From the NCBI GenBank assembly GCA_029204225.1, contig CM055093.1, positions 24,967,912 through 25,031,911 of the forward strand: a DNA stretch of 64,000 nt, read 5' to 3'. Source of the stretch: Diphasiastrum complanatum (taxonomy: Eukaryota > Streptophyta > Lycopodiopsida > Lycopodiales > Lycopodiaceae). The position numbers and the translations under genes were made by a program. Position 1 is the stretch's first letter; each line of letters opens with the position of its first letter. Under the pieces are notes generated by a model, which was not told the DNA's origin, did no database searches, and was given only the letters and a program-made list of their open reading frames with translations. Of this stretch, positions 46,926-56,381 are shown one piece after another.

Positions 46926-48900
46926 CTAAGCTCTCCTAGCTTTGAGCCTCCTCCGAGTAGGTGCTGTGGAGCCTACTGTGGTGTCCTCTCGAATATCAGG
47001 GACGAAGTCCTCATCGGAGGCCGAGGTATGATGTCCCTCATCCTCTCCCTCGCTCTCCTCGGACGACTCCTCCACATACTCCTCCTCTGAGGACTCTGAC
47101 CCTGATGATGCCTCAGGCTCAAACTCGTCATCAGGGCTAGGAGCACGAGAGCTCTACCCTCTCCAGTCCTCCTCTTGCGCATTGCTCGAGTGACAGGTCT
47201 TGCACACAAGGATCAACAAACGTATTACTGCCCACAAATCACAATAATCAGTTCAAAAATGTATTTCAAGTGACAAAAAGCATGCAATGTCAACCTAGTA
47301 GTAAGAGCTAAATCCTAATTTCTCACCTGCCCTCTGTCTGGAACCTTTGCCACATCGATCTCATCCGGATTGATCTACGCACATGCCACAATGCACATTG
47401 AAATCAAGACAAAATCTGGAGGGCTGACAAATGTTAAAATTTAAAACCGTACGTACTACTATCTAGTATCTACACGTTAGAAATTATAATTTATGACTTA
47501 CCTGAATAGGCTCTGCGGTGGTTGGAGTCTACCCAAAAGTCTCAGGTTGGCGTGTACGCACACCAACCTCTCCAACTGCACAGAGGAGAGTCGATTCCTC
47601 TTCTTCATGTGAATTAGGGAATGAACGCTTTAGTTTCTCTCACAAGCGACTGCAGTGCAGTCCTGTGAGAGGATCCTGATGGCAAGGCGGCGCAATTTGG
47701 GGACATCAATCCCAAACTTGGTCCACCATGACACGGGACGTAGCCGGCTCGAATCACAGCTCAAAGAGGAGTCAATAATTGCAAGTTATAGCCATGTCAT
47801 GTAACTTATATAAGTAAACAAATGTAGCTACCAACAATGTAATTGACTAATTGTGCAATAAACTGTAATAGTCAATTTATTGCAGTCTCTCAAACGCGTC
47901 GGGCGATCTCCAAGGTCTCATGCCTGAATATATGAAGCTCATCTAGCAACTTATCCTGCTCGCGTACGTCAGGATAAACTCGAGAGACATAGGCATTCCA
48001 ACCATCCCTGAGCTGCCTATCCATGTACTGCTCCTCACTCCTCCAAAGTAGATGGAGTACGTGGGCCATGGCATGCAAGGGCTGGTGAAACCACTTCCAC
48101 CTACTTTGCCAGAGGCGCTGGACTTCCTCAAGCTTAAAGATAAATTATAATACATTTGAATGTTAAATGATTTAAAGCCCTTAGGAGTCATGGGTCAGCC
48201 ACATCGCACAGAAACTAGATATTAGATAATTGAAAACTGAGAACTCAACCAAGGGATCAGGATTCATCAATTTCAAATTTCAAATAGTAAGAAGCAGTAT
48301 GTACGAAGGAGTTGTGCAACAAGATAGTATAGTAAGCGTTAGACCTCTCTGGGCTAATGGTCGTGCAAAGACGCAACTGCTCGCCCAACCTGTCCATGAA
48401 CTCAGATAAGAGGCCCAATGTGCGGCCCTCTCGATTTGTAAGGCGTAGGACAATGTAGATTGGCTACAGGCCCACGACAATGGATCGTGCCTCATCCCAA
48501 AAATGACCATCTGCCTCAAGCTCGCATGAACTTTCAGCAATCGTTCCATGACCAGGAACATAAATGCAAACCTGCACAGTGCACAGTGCGTGCATTGCAT
48601 TGAACATTCCAGAGTAACAGAGTTTGCATTAGAATTTAGTGCTCAATGCTCACAAACTACAATAGCTATTATTAACTAGCAATAACTGCGCATTGAAATT
48701 TGAGTTACATTCTTGGTGGAGGCATGTCTCAAGACATCTAGGGTGGAGTATCTCCTGAAGATGGCCAAGGCCCTTGGCCTCTTGGTGATGACTCTCACCA
48801 AGGATCCCGTCCCATGCGCAACACCTCCGCGATCCATGGTATCTTGGCTACATCCTTGTTTGTACTCTTCATTACCCTAGCCAAGTCTGGTATGCCTCTT
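46926..48900 (-). pseudogene. hAT transposase pseudogene
   Basis: Minus strand, from the right: ITKRPRALAIFRRYSTLDVLRHAST at 48,840-48,715. After about 110 bases (possible intron) come FMFLVMERLLKVHASLRQMV and, one frame over, FWDEARSIVVGLQPIYIVLRLTNREGRTLG. Next is LHAMAHVLHLLWRSEEQY at 48,078 and the C-terminal dimerisation domain at 47,736-47,526 (WWTKFGIDVPKLRRLAIRIL, CERN, HMKKRNRLSSVQLERLVCVH). An acidic tail (SESSEEEYVEESSEESEGED) ends at the stop 46,928-46,926. The conserved Trp after CERN is a TAA stop at 47,632-47,630. The N-terminal BED finger and terminal repeats were not found. Confidence 0.82.
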
Positions 48901-49650
48901 ATACAAGCAAAGGCCATCTTCGTACTAATCATTTATTTGCAAAGTCGTGTCATTTGGGGATACATGTGTTGGTAGAGGCAAATTACCCCTAGTTAGTGCT
49001 TACATCATTCAGAGAGTTTTATGAGCAAGGATGTCATTCCTTCTCAGGCTTTGCAACCCTTGGACACAATTGCAATCTCTTTATCGAACCTTTCATGGGG
49101 GTCCCATTCCTATATTTGACAAATTATTTTTTCGTCACATAGTCAAAGAGTCTAATTGAGACCAGTGCAAATTACACTTCTATGGGGCACATTTTCTCAA
49201 GATGAATGTTGTCGAGGTTGTGATATTACGACAATACCCAGGACTTGGGCTTGTCACATAGGCTTCGAATTGCTCTGCTACAACTTTGTATTTCCTCAAA
49301 CTGATTGTAGATGGACATCATTAGATTCCAAGAAATCCCTTGAAAGATAGGCTCTATTAATTATGTACCATCTGAGACGTTGAGACACGGAAGTAAAATA
49401 TCTAGTATCAGATTAGGAAGAGATATCACTATCTCTTCCAAGATAAACTAGTTACACGACAATCCTTGGTCTCATGTGTGAGTCAAATGTGTTGGCCTAA
49501 TGATATATGAATATCTTGGTGTCTTCCTGCATGGGGACGATATTTCTGAGATCCATGGACACCTCTAGGGTGGCCATGATAGGCGATTACATGTTCACAC
49601 ATATTCGAGCTGCCATCGAGGAGGTGGGGCCATAGCACGTTGTTGTACAA

Positions 49651-50341
49651 GTATATGTACCATAGTTGCACTCTGATTCTGAATCGCGGTCAGAATCGCG
49701 ATTCGGAAAAAACTTGAATCGTACAGAATCGTTTTTTTTTTTGAATTTTTTGAATTTTTTTTTGGGCAATATGGGTATCAGATGAAAGCTTTGATTAAGA
49801 GCAATTTTTACTGTGTAGTTTGCCGAATGTTTCGGGTACAGGATGGTCTAGTTCAGGTGCACTAATCCATGTTGGGTTCTGTCAAGGATAAAAATTCAAA
49901 ACCAACCTCTGCCTGTTCGTTCGATCACAGATGGTTCCTGTGGGACAGAGACAGAATTGTAGAGGAATTGTGCCTCGCTTGGACCCCCCCGGCGACAGTA
50001 GCAGGGGGGGCGCTGCCCCCCCTGCACCCCCCAGATAAAAATGGGGGTCCAAATGCGCGCCGATAAGGGCCCAATATTTAGCCCAAACTATAGCATTAAC
50101 ATTTACTGAGAACCAGAGCTAATAACAACCAAATAGCTATTGAAAATAAGATCTGTTTGTGCCCTATCTAGTGCACTTTTGGGAGGCAAAACGTTGGTTT
50201 GACCATTGCTCCCCTAAAATTCTTTTAGCCATAAGCTATTTTTCCAAATATATATTTTTTGCATGATTCTGGGTTCAGAATCGCGGTTCGCGAATCGCGG
50301 ACGCAGCGAATCGCGATTCGTTGCAACTATGGTACATGTAC
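49651..50341. mobile_element. Unclassified 691-bp element with 20-bp TIRs and GAATCGCG word arrays
   Basis: Ends GTATATGTACCATAGTTGCA (49,651-49,670) and its near-perfect inverted copy at 50,322-50,341 (one mismatch). Just inside each terminus is a cluster of short GAATCGCG/CGCGATTC palindromes: about four words at 681-730 (offset from 49,000) and four at 50,278-50,320. A T-rich tract then GGGCAATATGGGT follows the left array. The middle holds a C/G-run segment at 49,985-50,047. No coding capacity. I do not recognise the family. Confidence 0.6.
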
Positions 50342-50347
50342 TATATA

Positions 50348-50592
50348 GTAACATGAGGGTCCGGGCCGGACGCGGGCATTCCGCGTCCGCGTCCGCGTTC
50401 GGCGTCTGGGGGGACGCGTCCGACCCCCGGACGCGGGGTCGTACACGTCCATATATCTTTTTATTTTTTATTTATTTATTTTGGCTAAATAACTCTAAAA
50501 AAAAAAAAAAGCAGATGCGTACGGGGACCCGGACGCACCCCTGGTGCGTCCGCATCTGGACGCGCGTTAGGACGCAGGGTCCGCTTCCTTAG
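50348..50592. mobile_element. Unclassified element with GGACGCG word arrays
   Basis: A block starting GGGTCCGGGCCGGACGCG and ending GACGCAGGGTCCGC has clusters of GGACGC/GCGTCC words at both sides of a T-rich then A-rich centre. CTATATA occurs directly outside both ends (50,341-50,347 and 50,593-50,599), possibly a 7-bp target duplication. It abuts the previous element at 50,341. No coding capacity. Confidence 0.5.
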
Positions 50593-50599
50593 CTATATA

Positions 50600-51643
50600 C
50601 TATAATGTTAAATGTTTAATGATTAATCAATGATCAATCCATTTAACACTATTAACACTATAATAAAATGATCACAGTTTTGGTCTTCTTTGCATTATCC
50701 TCCAATCCTCTTATCTCTATAAAAGGAGTGCAATGTATCGAGATGTTGCTACAAACCCTCTCTACTAGGAGAGTAGGATCACATTATCTACATATAGTAA
50801 TAGGGATATCAATACATCACTTAGTTTGTAAATTTGATCTCTATCCTAATCAATAATTATCTCAAGTTCATCAATATAGAGATCAAATAATGTAGGTGTT
50901 TTTTTGCATACGCTTCCTTTTTCGCATAGTCACACAACTCCCATTTGCTACAGAGTTGGATACGTCGCATTTTCCAAAAGTCGCCATACATTTGTCGCAT
51001 TTTTTAACTGGTTTGAATCAGCCTTGGAATTGGTTTTTGCAACAGACTAATCATTTCCTGAAAATAAGCTATGGAATTTGATGCAACACACTTGTGCTTT
51101 ATTTGATGGGAAAGGTGAATAATGCATTGAATTGAGGGGGTTTAATTATAGCTTGTCTCTCACAGGAAGATATTTTCCTTGTTACTTTGTTCCAATTTGG
51201 ATCCTGAAATTTATATTAAGCTTCCTACTTGGGGAAAGGGTTGCATGCAGTTGATAATTTTTAGATATGTCCAGAATAGGCAGGTTTCTTCAGTTATGTA
51301 TCTTGAGTATTTGAAGGCAATAAGAGTGCAAAGGAAATGGTACCAAACATATCTGTTCCTCTTCCTAGTATGGGAAAGGGTTGCATGCAGGTAATAATTT
51401 TCAGATATGAGCAATGGCTCCAGAATAGGTAGGTTTCTTTAGTTTTGTGTCTTGGGTAGTTGAAAGAAAGAAGAGTACTGTGGAAATGGTACCAGATGTA
51501 TTTGCTTCTCTTGCGCCATATATGAGTAAGGAAAATTTGAAGTTTCTGAATCCTAGGAACTGTGCTTGAAAGCGATTCTTCAAACGAGATATTTAAATGT
51601 CATTGATGCATATTGAACTCTTATTCTGGAAAGTATGTTCTAG
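50600..51643. other. End of GALT intron 1, no feature seen
   Basis: No recognisable motif apart from a partial duplication: 'gggaaagggttgcatgcag' occurs at about 51,234 and again near 51,372, with 'caggtttcttcagtt' and 'aggtttctttagtt' nearby. Confidence 0.4.
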
Positions 51644-51867
51644 GGCTGATCAGATGTGAGGAGTGGTTTCGAGATGGAGAGGAGCAAAAGCAACTAAAGA
51701 CCACATCCTGGCTGGACAAACTGTTAGGGCGTCCTACTAAAACTGCCAAATTGTGGGGGTTTCCATTTTCTGTGGGGAGATTTTTTGTTCTCACCATTAG
51801 AGCAGGTTGGGAAGGCTATCATTTGGCTGTTGATGGAAGACATATTTCCTTGTTTCCTTATCAGAAG
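51644..51867 (+). CDS. Hydroxyproline O-galactosyltransferase (GALT), exon 2
   Basis: After acceptor TTCTAG the frame reads GLIRCEEWFRDGEEQKQLK, SWLDKLLGR, FPFSVGRFFVLTIRAGWEGY and HLAVDGRHISLFPYQK. This is the second half of the galectin domain, whose carbohydrate-face pattern W..G.H...DG.H..SFPY is well kept. Two bases (GG) complete the split Gly left by exon 1, and exon 1 plus exon 2 total exactly 386 codons at the donor CAGAAG|GTAGAT (51,868), so both junctions agree in phase. The remaining galectin end and the GT31 catalytic domain (DxD motif) are not found before the right edge, so intron 2 is probably longer than 12 kb. Confidence 0.85.
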
Positions 51868-52234
51868 GTAGATGACTCTCTTTACTATCTAATGCTGCTG
51901 AATTTTGAAGCATCAATGGACTCAGATAAAATTCATGGAGTAAAGATAATACAAAATTCAGTTGACAAGTGTGAAGCTCAAAAATACAAATTCTAGATCT
52001 TTGATTTGTGCATCCTCCATCACTTTTAGGATTGATTGGGATTCATTTTGCTATAAAATTTGGTGTCTGGTGAAAAAAGTTGATGTGAAGAAAAAGCAAG
52101 TTGGGTTGCCTTAGGACTTCCTGTAAGAACTAATTCCTTAGTGATATCTACAGATTTTTAGCAGCAATTTTTTTTTTTTAGAGGACAACACTTTACTCCC
52201 TAGCTCTTAAAAAAAATTTAATTTTTTGGGGCCC

Positions 52235-52425
52235 TGTTCCGGAATGGCAAGTGTTCTGGAACACGTTCCGTTCCGCAACGGGCACCTATGATTCTTGAAG
52301 CAACCCTTCACATCTTGGTTGCAATCCCCATGAAGCATAGTTGCACCCCCCATTCCGGAACGCGTTCAGGAACGTGTTCCTGGAATTTTTCAGGAACGCT
52401 TTTTCTTTTTTTTTTGCAATATGGG
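52235..52425. repeat. Two outward-facing termini of the CGCG-palindrome family (word GGAACGCGTTCC)
   Basis: 52,235-52,282 carries GGAACACGTTCC and related words and ends CACCTATG (52,283-52,290). 45 bases later CATAGTTGC (52,336-52,344) starts a second array with GGAACGCGTTC and GGAACGTGTTCC, then a T run and TTGCAATATGGGT. The second half matches the left end of the element at 49,651 in layout (CATAGTTGC, words, T run, GCAATATGGGT) but with a different word. Confidence 0.55.
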
Positions 52426-52608
52426 TTTCAAAAAATAGGAAATTTTATGAGGGATCTGATGGTGATTGTTTTAAACACTCCAAGGACCCTATTTTTGTCT
52501 TTTTGGTAGTTGAAAATTTCTTTAAAACTAAATTTTTTTTTCACGTTTTTATTAGCTAGAAAGCAGTACTTTAATCAATATACTGTTTATAGTAAAAAAA
52601 ATTGCATG

Positions 52609-52631
52609 ATATATATATATATATATATATA
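52609..52631. repeat. (AT)n microsatellite
   Basis: Eleven to twelve AT units in GALT intron 2. Confidence 0.9.
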
Positions 52632-53990
52632 AGAAAAAAAAATTACATGCATTCCAGATAGCATCCCGCTGTCAAAGGTTTCTTCAACATGTGGGGTGCC
52701 AAAATATGACCTTTCCATACAAGGCTTGTCCGGGGATGGGTTGAACTTGTCGTTAGTTCAGAAGAACTTGGGGGACCACACATTCAATTTAGAGGTTACA
52801 ATGTGCACAAAATTTTCATCAAAAGACTAGTGCATCACTTAAGTCTTGCAGGTGTAAGATTCTAGGTAATAGGCTGCTCACTAAAGTGATCAACTTGTAG
52901 AGAGTGGAGCAAACTTAGAAAAAGAAAAATGTGACTTATGGACTCGCAAACCCTTGACAAAAAAGAAGAAGAGTGTATACAGGGATTAAATTACAGAGTT
53001 CAGAGCTTCAAGCATTCACGATCTTGAAGACGGGGTGCACTTGCTTAAAATGGCCAAAAGAGGTGCTGGAAAAGAGGATCGGCCATGCTAGGCCACAAAA
53101 TTGGTGGCGCAGTATGATTTCCCTGTAGAATTCGACAATATCTTATAATACATCACAACTCTAAAATCAGTACAGCAAGCATTCACTCTCTTTACAATGG
53201 ATAGTGTCTCTTCCACTAGTTTACAATGCATTCTCAAATGCTAGGTTCTTCTACGTAGGATTTACTAGCATTCGAATACTAAAAGAACATCTACGTCTTG
53301 TGATTATGTAGCATCGATTGTTACTACGGCCTTCTATTACTCCATTCATTTAGGTTCGGTTTCGAACCACACATTGATAAACTCGTGCATAGGTATATGT
53401 ATCTCTTGCTTTAAAACGCCGTAGCAGTTGGGTTGTATTTATCTCTGAGTAATAATTTCGGCAAAAGAATGTAAGTACAATAATTTTGATTCTTAACGAG
53501 GAAGGATAGACTTTGTGTGATAGTAACTCTATGAATGGCTATGTTTTAAAGAAAACAAATCACTCGAGGGAATAATATGGCATCCTCTCCACAAAACACG
53601 TCTACAATCATCCAGTTATGACTTCTCCTTACAAATCTCAGGTTGTATATAAACCGCATGTATCTTGGATATGGTTCTGTTCAGGGACTGATGCATTTGT
53701 TCTATGTACGTAATCAACTTTCTATGACCGGTGTGCATAAACAAAGACATTTAAGCCTAAACCTTACCACCACACTTCTTAATTTTGATTGTATACCGAT
53801 TACAAACTTGTTTAACAATCCTATAATGATGTTTTGTAAGTAATCCATAACTAGGGTTTTCAACATAACGATCTTAGACAACATGGATATGCGTAAGATA
53901 CGAGGTTCTTACATAAGGATTAAAATGGCACGGATCTGCCCTAATACCTTGTAGAACCCGAGGAAATCCTCCTTCCCAGCTGCCCACTTG
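52632..53990. other. Spacer, possibly gypsy 5' flank
   Basis: No coding motif. It precedes gypsy gag and may contain its LTR, but no repeat of the 3' LTR start TGTTACGGCC is found here. Confidence 0.35.
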
Positions 53991-55108
53991 TTATCCTTCT
54001 TTTGATACACAAATGATCATTGATTTTCCTCCTGATAAAGATATAAGGCCCACAAAATATGCTGGTACAACTTCCCAGAGGACTACTGATGTTGTAGATC
54101 AGTGGTTGCACAAGTGAGAAGAGTATTTTGATTTGAAATGGGCACCCACCGATGAAGGCTGGCGTGTCCGTAAGGCAGCTTACCATTTTACTGACTTTGT
54201 TGACAGGTGGTGGCGCAAGTTGCTGAAATCACGGCAAGCCTCATTCACCTGGGTTGACTTCAAGCGCTGTTTTCGGGCGCAATTCATTCCTTCACATGAG
54301 CATGTGCGTGCGACGGATGCTTAGTTCCTGCATCGTCAAAGGCAGCACATGGTGCAGGAATATGCTGATCAGTATAGAGAGATGTTGATCAAGATACCAG
54401 AGGAGATTCCCGAGTGTCCACAAGTTCATATTTGGTCTTCGTGCAGAGTTGAGGCCTTCAGTTCTTAATGAATGATGCAAAACCTTGGAAGAGGCAGTTG
54501 CTACGGCCCTCAACTTTGAAGGCAATGTTCGCAACAAGGCTGAATTTGGAGTGGCAAGTGTGCCCCAGAAGATGGGTTCGCGGAAGTCCGGCCAAGCTGG
54601 TCAGAGGGAATTCTCGCAGAAGGACCCTATCCAGATGCAGCAGACTTTGAAGCGAAAATCGGCATCTCCTATGGCTCATCGTGCTTATGACAATCATGAT
54701 GTGCTTGTCCTATTTGACACCGGCTCTTCCCATAATATTATCAACTCTCGTGTGGTGAAGAAGTTGCACTTGGCTACTGTTCCTTCGGATTACCGGTATA
54801 CAGTTGAGATGCCAGATGGTAAGGGAACAGAGGTTTGGGATAGGAGAGTCTCTCAAACATTGTTGTCCATTCAGACCTATGCTGAGAAGTTAGACCTTGA
54901 GATCACCAAATTAGCTAAGTTTGATATTGTGCTTGGTAAGCGGTGGCATGTGAGTAAGCAGCCCGTTATAGATTTTAAGACTCATGTATATAAGTTCGGG
55001 CATGAGGGTTCGTCTCATGTTCTGAAGGGGGAGCGACCTACTGTTGAAGGTCCTCTTGTTACCTTGATGCAAATAAAGAAAATGGAGTTGCAGTATGTGT
55101 GGTTGTGT
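53991..55108 (+). pseudogene. Gypsy gag and protease remnant
   Basis: Plus-strand gag: VVDQWLHK, a stop, EEYFDLKW, KAAYHFTDFVDRWWRKLL, TWVDFKRCFRAQFIP and VQEYADQYREMLIKIPEE. After frameshifts comes the retropepsin region VLVLFDTGSSHNIINSRVV (catalytic Asp in DTGSS) and FDIVLGKRWH. Coding similarity stops at about 55,108, where a CGCG-palindrome block begins; RT, RNase H and integrase are absent. Confidence 0.8.
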
Positions 55109-55109
55109 C

Positions 55110-55172
55110 TGGGTATAGAAACGCATTTCTCAAAAACGCGGTTTTAGAAACGCGTTTCTGGGCATCTATGAC
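55110..55172. repeat. Compact CGCG-palindrome block (word AGAAACGCGTTTCT)
   Basis: GGGTATAGAAACGC at 55,111-55,124, a perfect 14-bp palindrome AGAAACGCGTTTCT at 55,146-55,159, then GCATCTATG at 55,162-55,170. The terminal wording parallels CACCTATG at 52,283 and GCAACTATG at 50,323. Confidence 0.5.
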
Positions 55173-55470
55173 CTGTACCAAGAAGCCTTATTTTCTGCAA
55201 GAAATTGACATGGAATTTCTTCAGCTTTCGGATTTGATTTCTGAAATAAAGTAAAATCACCCAGTGTTTTATGTAATTGGGATTACATGAAGGTGATCAC
55301 TTTTTTTTGGATAAGATCAACCCATTTGGAAGATTTATAGCTTAGTGTATCTTTTGGGATTTGAATTAGTATTCATCAGTAGAGGCAAGCAATTTAAATA
55401 TTGTTGCATTTCTGAGTACTTATTCAGAATTTCCTGTTCTGAGGACAGAACCTGTTTAAGGGAGGAAGAA

Positions 55471-55930
55471 TGTTACGGCCATATTCCGCTAAGGACAAGG
55501 AATAGTCCTAATATGGTAGACCGGCCCTCCATTGTTCACACCGAGATTTAATTCCACATTGAGGCCTGTTGGTGACTAATGACCTTGTGAGGACCCAGAC
55601 ACTCTAATTGAGACATATGGAGTAGTGCATGTACGTGTGACTGATATAGGCTGGAGGAATGCATGAAGAGATGTGATCTCTTTATAGTTGACCTACATGG
55701 GGATTGCATGGGTTCATGCACAGGATCCTACTCTCTATATATTGAGGTAGAGAATATTCCGTCGACGATTTTGGTCTAGGTTACTAGTTGAGCTCTTCTC
55801 CTCTTGCTATCACATGGCATGGCTTGGGGGCTAGATCCAGGAGGATTCTCCAGGAGGGGTCTGGGATTGGTTGGGTGGTTTTTCTCCATAGTCTCTCTTG
55901 TGTTTTCCTATCCTAACCTTAGGGGTTTTC
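55471..55930 (+). repeat. Gypsy 3' LTR, interrupted
   Basis: The polypurine tract AAGGGAGGAAGAA (55,458-55,470) is followed by TGTTACGGCC, a typical LTR start. The sequence includes TATATATTGAGGTAGAG near 55,735 as a possible promoter. It is broken at 55,931 by a copia LTR; its right end was not found. Confidence 0.65.
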
Positions 55931-56381
55931 TGTAGGAAATCAAGGTGCCAAGATCCTTCTAACATTCAATCTCCATGTACAAGAAGAAGAAGAAGAAGAA
56001 GAAGAAGAGGAGGGAGAGGGTTAGGCGCCCTCAAGGAGAGAGAAAGTAGTAGCAATGCTTGAAAGAGAATGAATTACAAATGAACAATGAGAACATTTAT
56101 ATAGGCCTTCCAAGAGCCTAGACTCTTCCAAATTCTAAGTTCTAGAACCTTCCAAACCCACTCTAATTATAGGGCACTCCCAAAAGTTAAGATAGGGTCC
56201 CTTAACATAATTAGACTTTACTTGGACCCACGAGTAACCACTAGACCTAAATTGGGTCCAACTTAATTAGAACTATCTTAACATGGTCTAAATAATAAAC
56301 CTACCCCATGGTTACACAAGTCTCAACCTTTTGGGTCAAAGTAACCTATGAAACTAACATTATCATTTATTATTTCTAACA
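55931..56381 (-). repeat. Copia 3' LTR (451 bp)
   Basis: TGTAGGAAATCA to TTTCTAACA, followed by the minus-strand polypurine tract AAGGAGGG. Contains a GAA repeat at about 55,981-56,009. Same family as 43,352-43,832. Confidence 0.8.

Larger units (their letters stand above)
41705..51643 (+). other. 9.9-kb intron 1 of the GALT gene, filled with transposons
   Basis: Donor GTAACC at 41,705 and acceptor TTCTAG at 51,643. The intron contains a GA repeat, a LINE fragment (-), a copia remnant (-), a second LINE fragment (+), a hAT pseudogene (-) and two elements with CGCG palindrome arrays. The stretches 41.8-42.2 kb, 48.9-49.6 kb and 50.6-51.6 kb show nothing recognisable. Confidence 0.8.
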
